Below are positions 40,705-49,925 of a DNA stretch of 57,739 bases, one piece after another; the first letter of the stretch is position 1, and each line of letters starts with the position of its first letter. Source of the DNA: Candidatus Cryptobacteroides faecipullorum. Lineage in GTDB: Bacteria > Bacteroidota > Bacteroidia > Bacteroidales > UBA932. The stretch is taken from positions 1-57,739 of the forward strand of contig JADIMH010000038.1 in assembly GCA_017694885.1 (NCBI GenBank), in the 5' to 3' direction. The notes below the pieces were generated by a model. It did no database searches and was not told the origin of the DNA. It saw nothing but the letters and a program-made list of their open reading frames with translations. The position numbers and the translations under genes are program-made.

Positions 40705-42557
40705 AAGTAAATGTTCGGGTTGTTGCCGCTGTCGAGATACTTAGGCGAGTCTACCGGCATCCGCGACAGATGCGTTACGTAAAAGTTGTTCATAAGTTCC
40801 TGGGCCCACGGACCGTAAGTAAACGAACTGCTATGGTTGTAGCCCATGACATGTCCGAGTTCATGGAACATGACTTCGCATGCATAGGTAGACGAGTAAT
40901 GGTCAAGCCATCCTCCCTGCCAGGCTCCGAAAGTGCTGCCTCCTCCCAGTCCCATCACTCCGTTGCCCGGGTACACCAGACCTACGTTGATTGTCCGTTC
41001 CTGGCGCATCTGCTTCAGGACGGTTTCGGCACTTACTTTATCGTTTACCCCTCCGTTCCCGTAGAGCCTGTCTTCATTTTCTGCCAGTATCCGTTCATGT
41101 TCCGGCATGTCTATCATGTAGGTGAAGTTGAGGAACAGCGCTACCGCTTCCCTGCAGTGGACCGGCCTTATTCCCATCCAGTTCCCCGAAGGGCCGCCGT
41201 CCTCTCTGGTCGGATCTCCTCCGAACAGGTCGAACCTTATGTTCCATCCGTGCCTGATTTCCTGCAGTTTTTTCCAGTACGGGTCATCCGATTCGGCCTT
41301 GAACGATATTCCGTCAAGCCCGGACAGGTCCATTTTCGGAATTCTTACGATTTTCCCTGATGCAGAGCGGTAGTATCCTTCCCTTTGAAGGCATAGCATG
41401 GCTTCCTTGAAATCCGCGAAAGCAGGTATCCTGTCGAAATAAGCAAGATCTATATATTCTTCGCAGACGGAAGGTATCAGAGCCGTTACCAATATCCCTT
41501 CTACGTCCCGCGGCGAGTAGAACCTGACATGGAGCTCTCCTTCCTGAGAAACGGATATCTGAAGCGGAGCCGCTGTGTTGAAGCTGCGTTCCGACTTGTC
41601 GGTATATATGCTGTGGTGCTCATCATCCTGCAGGATAGCCGGATGTCCACCTTTGTCATAGCGTTCTCCGGTTATGAACATGGTGCCTGATTCGTCGTCA
41701 GGATGGTCCGCATCGATGCAGATACCGCTTATCCTGTTGTTTTTTATCCCTTCCAGGCTGAAAGCATAGTCAAGTCTGACTGTATTTCCAGAATAGGAAC
41801 GGGTCTCTAGCATTGCCCTGCCTGAAACAGGTGCGCCTCCGGCGGTAGGAAGGAATATGTATGAACTCTTCCTTTTCAGGTCCAGTCCGATGGTTCCCCC
41901 GGGAATCTCTCCCGAAAAGCTCCCGTCGGCGGAAAGGCAGCTGAATATCCCGGGAATGTCCATGACAGCGGTGTTGGCAAGTACGGCGTCCTGTATGTAT
42001 GGGTTCCGGTACCTGAATGAAAAATCCACCCTTCCCACTATCCTTTTCTGGACGATTACCTCAGGAATATCCGTGAATATTCCAGTCCCGTCCGTCCCGT
42101 TCCCGGCATATACTGAAAACGATGTCTTCGAATAGAAATATTCGGCTTCGAGTTCTTTTGCGGTTTCCCCGGGGAATGCGGCCCATACTTCGGAGGTATG
42201 AGAAACCCGGTTTATCCTTATGCCGTCACCTGCATGATTCCCTTTCATTGCGAGTATCATCAGTTGATAGGCTCCGGGAACCAGACCTTCAATGTGCAAC
42301 GATGATGAAGATCTGTCATACATGCTTTTGAAACTGGTGACAATGTTTCCGTCCTGATCCGAGACAAGGGTCTCGACCCTGTCATAGCCGTCCTGTATCC
42401 TTTCTCCGGAATCTGTCCCGTCGTATCCGCCGGCTGACAATACCGGCGAAACGGTATTTCCTTCCGAAAGGCCGGGAACCGGCATTTCTGTCTTTGAACA
42501 AGAGGACAGAAATACGGAAAAGACTGTATAGATGAAGGCTATGTATTTCGTTTTCAT
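40701..42557 (-). CDS. Fimbrial-type lipoprotein with C-terminal zincin (HExxHxxGxxH) protease domain
   Basis: The protein has 618 residues from the ATG at 42557. The lipobox is FLSSC. The N-terminal ~350 residues follow FimB/Mfa2-like anchor wording (LHIEGLVPGAYQLMILA, and RIVGRVDFSFRY). Near the C-terminus, FHELGHVMGYNH gives HExxHxxGxxH, with His565, Glu566, His569 and His575 in this numbering. This is the metzincin zinc site with all ligands present. It is the first gene of the fimbrial operon. It may process pilins or host proteins, which is inferred. I know of no standard fimbrial gene of this composition, so it is flagged as unusual. Confidence 0.75.
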   Translation of the reverse strand: MKTKYIAFIYTVFSVFLSSCSKTEMPVPGLSEGNTVSPVLSAGGYDGTDSGERIQDGYDRVETLVSDQDGNIVTSFKSMYDRSSSSLHIEGLVPGAYQLMILAMKGNHAGDGIRINRVSHTSEVWAAFPGETAKELEAEYFYSKTSFSVYAGNGTDGTGIFTDIPEVIVQKRIVGRVDFSFRYRNPYIQDAVLANTAVMDIPGIFSCLSADGSFSGEIPGGTIGLDLKRKSSYIFLPTAGGAPVSGRAMLETRSYSGNTVRLDYAFSLEGIKNNRISGICIDADHPDDESGTMFITGERYDKGGHPAILQDDEHHSIYTDKSERSFNTAAPLQISVSQEGELHVRFYSPRDVEGILVTALIPSVCEEYIDLAYFDRIPAFADFKEAMLCLQREGYYRSASGKIVRIPKMDLSGLDGISFKAESDDPYWKKLQEIRHGWNIRFDLFGGDPTREDGGPSGNWMGIRPVHCREAVALFLNFTYMIDMPEHERILAENEDRLYGNGGVNDKVSAETVLKQMRQERTINVGLVYPGNGVMGLGGGSTFGAWQGGWLDHYSSTYACEVMFHELGHVMGYNHSSSFTYGPWAQELMNNFYVTHLSRMPVDSPKYLDSGNNPNIYL

Positions 42558-42590
42558 AAATATAGGATTTCTGTGTATATTTACAGGGCG

Positions 42591-42598
42591 CAAAATTA
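42591..42598 (-). promoter_or_regulatory. -7 box (TAATTTTG) of the fimbrial operon
   Basis: TAATTTTG on the minus strand matches TAnnTTTG and lies 33 bp upstream of the first fimbrial start. The -33 area is taken up by palindromes rather than a TTTG box, which suggests activator-dependent transcription. Confidence 0.6.
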
Positions 42599-42605
42599 CA
42601 GCCTC

Positions 42606-42621
42606 CGGATTTCATAATCCG
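42606..42621. promoter_or_regulatory. Palindrome CGGATT-TCAT-AATCCG
   Basis: The perfect 6-bp arms around a 4-nt centre share their last G with the neighbouring palindrome. They lie between the divergent fimbrial operon and the Crp/Fnr-type gene. It could be a second operator or a -33 replacement. Confidence 0.5.
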
Positions 42622-42634
42622 TAACAAATGTTAC
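42621..42634. promoter_or_regulatory. Crp/Fnr-type palindrome GTAAC-AAAT-GTTAC
   Basis: The perfect 5-bp arms resemble DNR/Fnr-type sites (GTAAC-N-GTTAC). The centre lies about 42 bp upstream of the expected start of fimbrial transcription, the class-II activator distance. The divergent gene 20 bp away encodes a Crp/Fnr-type protein, so autoregulation and activation are both plausible. Confidence 0.6.
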
Positions 42635-42653
42635 ACTCGTTCAGAAACAGCAG

Positions 42654-43268
42654 ATGTATTGTGATATTTTTAATGTTCCTCTGTTCGATGGAGGGGACAG
42701 GGAACTGATAGAAAAGGTGATGGCGGACTCGCCCGGCAGATATGCTTCCTACAGGAAAGGTGATATAATCGCATTTCAGGGAGCTCAGTGCAGATCCCTG
42801 TATATTCTGTGTGACGGAAGCGCCTATGCAAAAATGGTAAGCGAGGAAGGAAAGGAGTTTACCCTTGATACGCTCTCCGCTCCGGAAGTGCTTGCTTCGT
42901 CATTTATTTTCAGCACCGAAAAGATTTTCCCTGTGACAATAATCGCGGCAAGCGACTGCGGTCTGTGGATCGTTGGCAGAGACAGCCTGTATCGAATCAT
43001 AAGAAAGGATGAGAATGTCCTCCGGAATTATCTGAAAGTGATTTCGGATCACAGTATGTTCCTGAGCAGAAGGCTGAATGAATTCGCATTGCAGACTCTG
43101 TCGGACAGGATAGTAAGCTATATAAAAAACAATGGTGCCCTGCAGAACCTGCAGGACACCGCATTTATTCTCGGAGTAGCGAGGCCGTCCCTTTCCCGGG
43201 CAGTATCCCAGCTTGTCGCCCAGGGAGTCCTCCGGAAAAGCGATGACGGCTATGTGATGGTCCAGTGA
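42654..43268 (+). CDS. Crp/Fnr-family transcriptional regulator
   Basis: The protein has 204 residues. The N-terminal ~120 residues form a cyclic-nucleotide-binding-like beta roll (YRKGDIIAFQGAQCRSLYILCDGSAY, VSEEGKEFTLDTLSAPEVLAS). The C-terminal region is a Crp-type winged helix (LQTLSDRIVSYIKNN, LGVARPSLSRAVSQLVAQGVL). There are no Cys clusters for an iron-sulfur centre, so redox sensing by cluster is unlikely. The ligand is unknown. It is divergent from the fimbrial operon and probably controls it through the palindrome at 42621-42634. Confidence 0.9.
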   Translation: MYCDIFNVPLFDGGDRELIEKVMADSPGRYASYRKGDIIAFQGAQCRSLYILCDGSAYAKMVSEEGKEFTLDTLSAPEVLASSFIFSTEKIFPVTIIAASDCGLWIVGRDSLYRIIRKDENVLRNYLKVISDHSMFLSRRLNEFALQTLSDRIVSYIKNNGALQNLQDTAFILGVARPSLSRAVSQLVAQGVLRKSDDGYVMVQ

Positions 43269-43300
43269 TGGCCGTTATCGGATACCTTGGACGTCAAGTC

Positions 43301-44269
43301 TTAAAGCGGAGCCGTATCGCGAGTCCTGAAAGACTCTTTCGCCTTGCGGACATACAGCCTTACTACATCGTCCGGCAGGTTGCACGTGCGCACATATTCT
43401 CTTGTCTGTTCAGGGAATTTCGCGAGCGCTGTCGCCAGCATCCAGGCCACTCCCATCCTGACATAATACGGACTTTGTCCCGGTACAGTCCCTGTTTTGG
43501 AGCCTGAAAGACAATACCCGTATCCGCACGGGACGGTCTTCGGCTCTGCTGCCTTTGCATAGCGGTTTGACTGAAGGCTTTTCTTCTCTGCAAGCGGAAT
43601 GTATTTTGACCGTATCCTGCCGAAGTCTATCCTGTCCGTTTCTTTGAATACGCCCGGAAGCCATTCGGGTTCAAGAAAATAGCACATTGTCATGATGGTT
43701 GCGAAACGCACTTCGAATTCCCTGTCGGAATCTCGCAGATTCCCGAGGAAGTCCCATAGCCGGTTTTTGTCCGTTCCTTTGTGTCCTGCCCATTTGGCGG
43801 CACAGCAGACGGTGTCGCAGACCGCCCAGTTGTCAATGTTCGGGATGAATTTCCCGAACAGGCCGAGCCTCTCGTCCAAAGGTATTTTCATATTGTCCAG
43901 CATAAGGCCCCAGATGATAGTCTCCTCATAATAAAGGGCAGGAGGACGACTCAAAAGGGTACTTTCTGCGTTACGCTTGATTCGAAAATCCTCATGTACG
44001 ACAGTACACTGCGGTTTTCTCATCTGCGCAAGCCTTGAAATTCCTCCTTTTGAGCTACCCTCTATTGATGCGGTTTCAAGCCCGTGCAGAATCTCCATCC
44101 GGTCATCCCTTGCGGACAGCTCTTTGGCTATCTTCTTCATATCCGGTATGTGGAGTCCCAGTATCGCTGTCCCTGGCAGCGGATTCACGATGCGGATATG
44201 CCCGAGCCTGTAATGCGGTTCCTCCCTGAAACGGCCGGATATGTACGGCAGCAGAATATCTTCAATCAT
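43301..44269 (-). CDS. AlkD-like DNA alkylation repair protein
   Basis: The protein has 322 residues. AlkD proteins are HEAT-like repeat glycosylases that remove alkylated bases. Typical wording includes YYEETIIWGLMLDNMKIPLDERL, FIPNIDNWAVCDTVC and VRFATIMTMCYFLEPEWL, with the DNA-facing IDNWAVCD intact. An unusual loop of ~45 residues (AEKKSLQSNRYAKAAEPKT to TVPGQSP) interrupts the repeat array near residue 240. The gene is the last of the serC-serA-DUF1015 run, starting at the stop of the DUF1015 gene. Confidence 0.82.
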   Translation of the reverse strand: MIEDILLPYISGRFREEPHYRLGHIRIVNPLPGTAILGLHIPDMKKIAKELSARDDRMEILHGLETASIEGSSKGGISRLAQMRKPQCTVVHEDFRIKRNAESTLLSRPPALYYEETIIWGLMLDNMKIPLDERLGLFGKFIPNIDNWAVCDTVCCAAKWAGHKGTDKNRLWDFLGNLRDSDREFEVRFATIMTMCYFLEPEWLPGVFKETDRIDFGRIRSKYIPLAEKKSLQSNRYAKAAEPKTVPCGYGYCLSGSKTGTVPGQSPYYVRMGVAWMLATALAKFPEQTREYVRTCNLPDDVVRLYVRKAKESFRTRDTAPL

Positions 44270-45507
44270 TATTTGAGCTTGTGGATGGCAAGACCGCTCC
44301 GGAGCTTAGGCTCGAACCATGTGGTTTTCGGAGGCATGATGTTGCCGGAATCGGCGATGTCCACCAGCTGTTTCATCGAAACGGGGTAGAGGGCGAAGGC
44401 CACTGCCATTTCCCCGTTGTCGACCCTGCGGGAAAGCTCCCCGAGACCGCGGATACCGCCTACGAAATCGATTCGTTTGTCAGTGCGCAGATCCTTGATT
44501 CCCAAAATCTTGTCTAATACCAGATTTGACAGTATGGTCACGTCCAGTACTCCTATCGGATCGGAATCGTCGTATCTGCCCGGCTTCGCGTCCAAAGAAT
44601 ACCACTTGCCGTCAAGATACATGGAAAAATTGTGCAGGTGCTCAGGCTTGTAGACCTGGTTTCCTTTCTCCGTGACAGTGAAATCTTCAGAGAGTTTTTC
44701 GAGAAGCTGCTCCGGGGTAAGCCCGTTGAGGTCTTTCACCACGCGGTTGTAATCGATGATCTTCAGCTGGCTTTCCGGGAATGCCACGGCCATGAACCAG
44801 TTGTACTCCTCATCTCCACGGTGGTTCGGATTGGCGGCCTTCCTTTCAGCTCCGACCCTTGCTGCGGCAGCTGTACGATGATGACCGTCAGCGACGTAGA
44901 ATGCCGGTATGACCTTGAATATTTCCGTTATCCTTTCTATGTCGGACTGTTCGTCGATTACCCAGAAGTGATGACCGAATCCGTCTTCTGCCGTGAAATC
45001 GTATTCGGGCTCACGGGCAGTGTATTTCTTTACGATGGCCTCTATTCCATCATTGTCAGGGTAAGAGAAGAAGACCGGTTCGATGTTGGCGTCCTGTATA
45101 TTCACATGGATCATCCTGTCGTCTTCCTTCTCTTTGCGGGTGAGTTCGTGTTTCTTGATTTTGCCTTCGGAGTAGTCATCCGTATGGGCGCAGACCACCA
45201 GTCCGTACTGCGTCCTTCCGTCCATGGTCTGTGCGTAGATGTAGTAGTACGGCCTGTCATCCTGTACCAGCCATCCGCGTTGCTGCCATTGCCTGAAATT
45301 TTCCACGGCTTTGTCGTATGCAGCCTGGCTGTGTTCATCTATAATGGGATCGAAGTCTATTTCAGGTTTGGTTATGTGCAGAAGCGACTTTTCGGAAGCT
45401 TCAGCCTTTGCCTCGGCGGAATTCAGTACATCATACGGACGCGCCGCCACTTCCCTGACCAGTTCCTTCGGCGGGCGTACCGCCGCAAATGGTTTTACTC
45501 TTACCAT
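44269..45507 (-). CDS. DUF1015 family protein
   Basis: The protein has 412 residues, normal for the family. The start MVRVKPFAAVRPPKELVREV and the motifs AARPYDVLN, FYVADGHHRTAAAARV and LNPF-like end regions identify DUF1015. The enzymatic function is not established. In many Bacteroidales it sits directly after serC and serA, as here, so a role tied to serine metabolism has been suggested by gene order. The HxR pattern in the DGHHRT stretch could be catalytic. Confidence 0.9.
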   Translation of the reverse strand: MVRVKPFAAVRPPKELVREVAARPYDVLNSAEAKAEASEKSLLHITKPEIDFDPIIDEHSQAAYDKAVENFRQWQQRGWLVQDDRPYYYIYAQTMDGRTQYGLVVCAHTDDYSEGKIKKHELTRKEKEDDRMIHVNIQDANIEPVFFSYPDNDGIEAIVKKYTAREPEYDFTAEDGFGHHFWVIDEQSDIERITEIFKVIPAFYVADGHHRTAAAARVGAERKAANPNHRGDEEYNWFMAVAFPESQLKIIDYNRVVKDLNGLTPEQLLEKLSEDFTVTEKGNQVYKPEHLHNFSMYLDGKWYSLDAKPGRYDDSDPIGVLDVTILSNLVLDKILGIKDLRTDKRIDFVGGIRGLGELSRRVDNGEMAVAFALYPVSMKQLVDIADSGNIMPPKTTWFEPKLRSGLAIHKLK

Positions 45508-45554
45508 AATCTGTCGTTTAAGAATGGTGTTTTATGACCGGAGCCAGATAGATT

Positions 45555-46478
45555 TTATTTTGCGTTTACCTGGAATCTGCGACATCCGGTGGCAAAGAAT
45601 TCCACTATCTGTCTTGCGGCGGCGAGCCCCGCATTTATATTGGCTTCGGCCGTTTCGGCTCCCATTTTCTTAGGAGTGGCGAATACCCTTTTCCCGAATT
45701 TCTCGTTCAGTTCGGCCTGATGTACTGCGGCGATATCTGTAACGTATTTGAGATCGGCCCTGTCGGTGAGGGCTTTCTCGAGTTCCGCTTCGTTGATGAC
45801 TTCCTTGCGGGCAGTATTTACGAGGCATCCTCCGGCAGGCATTCTGGTCAGCAGGTCATATCCGATGGATTCTTTCGTCTGCGGGGTGGCCGGGATATGG
45901 AGGGAGATGAAATCGCAGGCAGAGTACATTTCTTCGACGGAAGCGGCAGGGATCACTCCTTCCTCCTCCATGACGCCCGCGTCCACGAACGGGTCGAAAG
46001 CCATCACTTCCATGCCGAGCGCCCTGGCTTTAGCCGCAACGAGTCTGCCCACATTGCCATAAGCCTGTATTCCGACCTTCTTCCCTTTTATTTCACTGCC
46101 CGTACCCGGAGTGAAACAGTTGCGGGACATGAATATCATCATTGCAACGGCAAGTTCGGCCACTGCATTCGAATTCTGTCCCGGCGTATTCATTACCACG
46201 ATTCCGCGTTCGGTGCATGCGTCCAGACAGATATTGTCGTATCCGGCTCCGGCGCGTACCACTATCTTGAGATTCTTTGCCGCATCTACGACTTCACGTG
46301 TCACTTTGTCCGAGCGCACGATAAGCGCATCTGCATCCGCCACAGCCTTGAGCAACTGCTCCGGCGATGTATATTTCTCGAGCAGGACGACTTCATGTCC
46401 GCCTGCCTGGCCGATTTCCTTTATTCCGTTGACCGCTGCAGCTGCAAACGGCTTTTCGGTTGCTACCAATATTCTCAT
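45555..46478 (-). CDS. serA: D-3-phosphoglycerate dehydrogenase-type 2-hydroxyacid dehydrogenase
   Basis: The protein has 307 residues from the ATG at 46478; a frame starting further upstream would need TTG. It catalyses the first step of serine synthesis, oxidising 3-phosphoglycerate with NAD. The Rossmann motif is GIQAYGNVGR (136-145), and the catalytic Arg is R224 in LVNTARKEV. Where most dehydrogenases of this family have the catalytic His (TPHIG), this one reads TPKKMGAETAEAN (K270-K271). This Lys variant is known in the Bacteroidota/Entamoeba group. It lies between serC and DUF1015 in one operon. Confidence 0.9.
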   Translation of the reverse strand: MRILVATEKPFAAAAVNGIKEIGQAGGHEVVLLEKYTSPEQLLKAVADADALIVRSDKVTREVVDAAKNLKIVVRAGAGYDNICLDACTERGIVVMNTPGQNSNAVAELAVAMMIFMSRNCFTPGTGSEIKGKKVGIQAYGNVGRLVAAKARALGMEVMAFDPFVDAGVMEEEGVIPAASVEEMYSACDFISLHIPATPQTKESIGYDLLTRMPAGGCLVNTARKEVINEAELEKALTDRADLKYVTDIAAVHQAELNEKFGKRVFATPKKMGAETAEANINAGLAAARQIVEFFATGCRRFQVNAK

Positions 46479-46669
46479 AGTCAATGGGTTTGTGCCCTTC
46501 CGGGCAATTGGTTATTGTTTATGTGTGTCCTCCGGACCGATCCGGTGTCTTTGATTCTCCTGAAATTCAAATTAAAACAGACTGTTCGAGGCGGGCGCCA
46601 TTCCGAATTCCGGAGTTACCTTCCGGTAATGAGGATGTGAGGAACAAGCCCAACGAAGAAGAGGCGTTT

Positions 46670-47743
46670 TTATTTGGATTTCCGCTCGAAGTCCTGCATG
46701 CATGAAACCAGAGCCTCAACGCTTTCCTTAGGGCATGCATTGTAGATGGAGGCGCGGAATCCTCCGACTGATCTGTGTCCTTTGATGCCGACCATGCCCT
46801 GGCTTTTCGCAAATTCGAGGAATTCGTCCTGAAGGGCCTCGTAGCCTGGAGCCATGACGAAACATACGTTCATGATGGAACGGTCTTCTTTGGCGGCCGT
46901 ACCGACGAACAGAGGGTTGCGGTCGATTTCATCGTAGAGTATCTGCGATTTTTCCACATTCATCCTGTTGATGGCTTCTACTCCGCCGATGCCTTTCAGC
47001 CATTTGAGCGTTTCTTTCATTACGAAGATAGGGAAGACAGGAGGAGTGTTGTACATTGATGCCCCATCGATATGTACCTTATAGTCAAGCATCGTAGGGA
47101 TGTATCTGCTTACCTTTCCGAGAGCGTCCTTGCGGATGATGGCGAAAGATACTCCGGCAGGACCGACATTTTTCTGCGCTCCTCCGTAGATGAGGGCATA
47201 TTTGCTTACGTCCACGGGCCTGCTCATTATATCGGAAGACATGTCTGCGACAAGAGGAACCGGGGAGTCCATGTCATAGCGGATCTCCGTACCGTAGATG
47301 GTATTGTTCGTAGTTATGTGGAAATAGTCTATGTCGGTAGGGATGACGTATCCTTTAGGAATATAGCTGAAATTCTTGTCTGCAGAAGATGCTACTGCGA
47401 ATGCATTGCCGAGGCCTTTGGCTTCCTTGTAGGCCTTTTTCGCCCACACGCCTGTCTCCAGGTACCCTGCCTTGTTCTCGAGGAAGTTCATCGCCACATA
47501 GAGGAACTGCAGACTTGCTCCTCCGCCAAGGAACACGACTTCATGCGTGTCCGGGATATTCAGCAGCTCTTTCCAGAGTGCGCGGCATTCATCCATTACT
47601 GCGCTCCACTCCTTCGATCTGTGGGAAACCTCGATAACTGCCATGCCTGTTCCTGCGAAATCCTTGAGCGCTTCAATGGAATTGTCGATGGCCTGGTCCG
47701 GAAGGACACAAGGTCCTGCATTGAAATTATGTACCTTTTTCAT
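46670..47743 (-). CDS. serC: Phosphoserine aminotransferase
   Basis: The protein has 357 residues, the standard length. It converts 3-phosphohydroxypyruvate and glutamate to phosphoserine, using pyridoxal phosphate. The N-terminal [15 protein letters not shown], the VSHRSKEW segment, the PLP lysine in [16 protein letters not shown] and the C-terminal [18 protein letters not shown] are characteristic. It starts the serC-serA-DUF1015-alkD-like run. The 191-bp gap to serA holds no other gene. Confidence 0.97.
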   Translation of the reverse strand: MKKVHNFNAGPCVLPDQAIDNSIEALKDFAGTGMAVIEVSHRSKEWSAVMDECRALWKELLNIPDTHEVVFLGGGASLQFLYVAMNFLENKAGYLETGVWAKKAYKEAKGLGNAFAVASSADKNFSYIPKGYVIPTDIDYFHITTNNTIYGTEIRYDMDSPVPLVADMSSDIMSRPVDVSKYALIYGGAQKNVGPAGVSFAIIRKDALGKVSRYIPTMLDYKVHIDGASMYNTPPVFPIFVMKETLKWLKGIGGVEAINRMNVEKSQILYDEIDRNPLFVGTAAKEDRSIMNVCFVMAPGYEALQDEFLEFAKSQGMVGIKGHRSVGGFRASIYNACPKESVEALVSCMQDFERKSK

Positions 47744-47805
47744 GTGACTGTTGGTTATTTGTTAATGATTTTTATTCAAAACATCTATAAATGTAATGAT
47801 TTTTT

Positions 47806-48264
47806 CTACAATAAGCCCCGTATGTCTGAATTTTTTTCGCAGTAGTGGCAATGCAGTAATATTTCATTACCGTTTTTGACAGTGGTGAAACGAGTCTTGA
47901 CCGGCTGGTGGTTCGTGATGCATTTCGGGTTCATGCATTTGGCTATCCCTTCTACGACAGCCGGCATTTCCAGTTTTTTCTTTTCTACCACCTGGAACCC
48001 TTTGATGATGTTTACAGTGGCGTTCGGGGCGATGAGCGCCAGTTTATTGAGTTCCTCGTCTTCGAAGAACTTGTCTGCGATTTTTATTATGCCTTTCTTT
48101 CCGTAGAGTTTGCTATTGAGGTTGATTCCTATGGTGATCTGGCTTTCCAGACCTTTGAGGTCGAGGATGTCCAGGGCCTTGTATACGTTTTCCGCCGGGA
48201 TATGGTCCAGTACGGTCCCGTTTTCCAGTGCGCTTACGATCAGTTCTTTATTGTTAGGTGTCAT
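47806..48264 (-). CDS. pyrI: Aspartate carbamoyltransferase regulatory subunit
   Basis: The protein has 152 residues. PyrI binds nucleotide effectors and joins PyrB trimers into the allosteric holoenzyme of pyrimidine synthesis. The N-terminal allosteric part (LIVSALENGTVLDHIPAENVYK) and the zinc domain with Cys pairs in CMNPKCITN and LHCHYCEK are intact. It starts 14 bp after pyrB. Confidence 0.97.
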   Translation of the reverse strand: MTPNNKELIVSALENGTVLDHIPAENVYKALDILDLKGLESQITIGINLNSKLYGKKGIIKIADKFFEDEELNKLALIAPNATVNIIKGFQVVEKKKLEMPAVVEGIAKCMNPKCITNHQPVKTRFTTVKNGNEILLHCHYCEKNSDIRGLL

Positions 48265-48278
48265 GATTCTGTTCCTTT

Positions 48279-49193
48279 TTATCTGTAACCGAGTAGATAT
48301 GCGATGATGGCCATGCGGACGTAAAGCCCGTTTTCAGCCTGTTTGAAATAATATGCGTAAGGTGTTTCGTCTACGTCCTGGTCGATTTCACCGACTCGCG
48401 GGAGCGGATGCAGGATCTTCATGTTCGCCTTGACATTGGACAGCATCGATGCCGTCAGCCTGTATACATCCTTTACTTTCTCGTACTCCATCGGATCTGT
48501 GAACCTTTCCTGCTGCACTCTGGTCATATAAAGTATGTCGCAGTCATTCAGATGTTCTTCGAGAGACGTGGTTTCATGGTATCCGATGCCTTTCTCATCA
48601 AGGAAAGTCTTGTATTCGACAGGCATTTTGAGCTCGTCCGGTGCGGTAAATATGAATTCCGGGCTGAAATGCGACATGGCCTGAAGCAGGGAATGCGTTG
48701 TGCGTCCGTATTTCAGGTCTCCGACCATGTTGATCCGGAGGTTGTCCAGATGTCCCTGGGTCTGCATTATGCTGTAGAGGTCCAGAAGTGTCTGGGAAGG
48801 ATGCTGGTTGGCGCCGTCTCCGGCATTGACCACAGGTACGGAGGCCACTTCCGAGGCATAACGGGAACTCCCTTCGAGCGGATGACGCATAATGATCATA
48901 TCTACGTAGTTGGATACCATTTTGATGGTATCCTTGAGGGTTTCTCCCTTGCTGACACTGGTGTTGGTCGCATCGGAAAACCCTATTACTTTGGCTCCAA
49001 GTCTGTTGACAGCCGTTTCGAAACTCAGCCTTGTTCTTGTCGACGGTTCGAAGAAGATGCAGGCTATTACTTTGCCTTCGAGGATTTTCTGTACCCTGTT
49101 CTTTTCGAACTCCTTTGCCACTTCAAGCACATGCAGGATCTCTTCCTTGGTGAAATCCTGGATTGAAATCAGACTTTTGTGTTTGGTATTCAT
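48279..49193 (-). CDS. pyrB: Aspartate carbamoyltransferase catalytic subunit
   Basis: The protein has 304 residues. It condenses carbamoyl phosphate and aspartate, the committed step of pyrimidine synthesis. The carbamoyl-phosphate site [14 protein letters not shown], the [12 protein letters not shown] motif and [10 protein letters not shown] are intact. It is followed by pyrI and preceded by the IMPACT-family gene 24 bp upstream, so the three may share a transcript. Confidence 0.98.
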   Translation of the reverse strand: MNTKHKSLISIQDFTKEEILHVLEVAKEFEKNRVQKILEGKVIACIFFEPSTRTRLSFETAVNRLGAKVIGFSDATNTSVSKGETLKDTIKMVSNYVDMIIMRHPLEGSSRYASEVASVPVVNAGDGANQHPSQTLLDLYSIMQTQGHLDNLRINMVGDLKYGRTTHSLLQAMSHFSPEFIFTAPDELKMPVEYKTFLDEKGIGYHETTSLEEHLNDCDILYMTRVQQERFTDPMEYEKVKDVYRLTASMLSNVKANMKILHPLPRVGEIDQDVDETPYAYYFKQAENGLYVRMAIIAYLLGYR

Positions 49194-49217
49194 ATGGTTT
49201 GTATTGTTAATTCCGTT

Positions 49218-49850
49218 TTATCGGGCCGTGCCGACCTCCTCTGCGGTGCAGCCCTCTATTTTTGAGCATGTTTCCAGAAACTTATCCGCCATAGAAAGGC
49301 GTACCGGTACTTCCATCGTGCATTCCATGCCGAATTCCTGCCGGCAAGGGGAAAGTCCCATTTCTTTGACCGTTTTCATGACATCGTTCATGTTCAGGTA
49401 GCCGAACGACAGCCGGAACCGGCGGCTTGCGATCTTTTCGATGATCCGTGCATTGGAAATTGCGTCTGCCGTCGAAGTCTTGTAGGCGCGTATAAGTCCA
49501 GGTATACCGAGCTTGATTCCACCGAAATAGCGGACTACCACTACCAGAATGTCACTGAGACCGCTGGCGTCGATCTGTCCGAGAATCGGACGGCCGGCAG
49601 AGGAAGACGGTTCCCCGTCATCGTTGGCGCGGAAAATGTCGCCCCTGTATCCGAGGCGGTAGGCATAGCAGTGATGTCTGGCGTCATGGTATTCCTTTTT
49701 CAGAGAGGAGACTATTTCCTTGATTTCAGTCTCGCTTTCAACCGGGAAAGCGAGGGCAATGAATCTGCTGCCATTGTCCTTGAACAGTCCTTCAGATCTG
49801 GAGGCGATGCTCCGGTAGGAATCATTTGTCTGGTCACCGGTCCCGTTCAT
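49218..49850 (-). CDS. IMPACT/YigZ family protein
   Basis: The protein has 210 residues, usual for YigZ. The signature ARHHCYAYRLG, ANDDGEPSSSAGRPILGQI and VVRYFGGIKLGIPGLIRAY are clear. YigZ is linked to translation regulation, and its precise role is not known. It is divergent from the pRiA4b-like gene and lies upstream of pyrB on the same strand. Confidence 0.92.
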   Translation of the reverse strand: MNGTGDQTNDSYRSIASRSEGLFKDNGSRFIALAFPVESETEIKEIVSSLKKEYHDARHHCYAYRLGYRGDIFRANDDGEPSSSAGRPILGQIDASGLSDILVVVVRYFGGIKLGIPGLIRAYKTSTADAISNARIIEKIASRRFRLSFGYLNMNDVMKTVKEMGLSPCRQEFGMECTMEVPVRLSMADKFLETCSKIEGCTAEEVGTAR

Positions 49851-49889
49851 ACCGAATTCAAAATTACGATATTTTTTGGAAATATTTTG

Positions 49890-49897
49890 TACCTTTG
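49890..49897 (+). promoter_or_regulatory. -7 box (TACCTTTG) of the pRiA4b-like / miaA unit
   Basis: TACCTTTG matches TAnnTTTG and lies 28 bp upstream of the ATG at 49926. A longer frame beginning further upstream would overlap the divergent IMPACT gene and is not supported. Confidence 0.55.
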
Positions 49898-49925
49898 GGT
49901 GCTTTTTAGCAAAAGAGGTTTTGAT

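Noticed and set aside
45720..47845. Long + strand frames (306 and 257 codons) opposite serA and serC
   Set aside because: serA and serC are unambiguous. The opposing frames are shadows.
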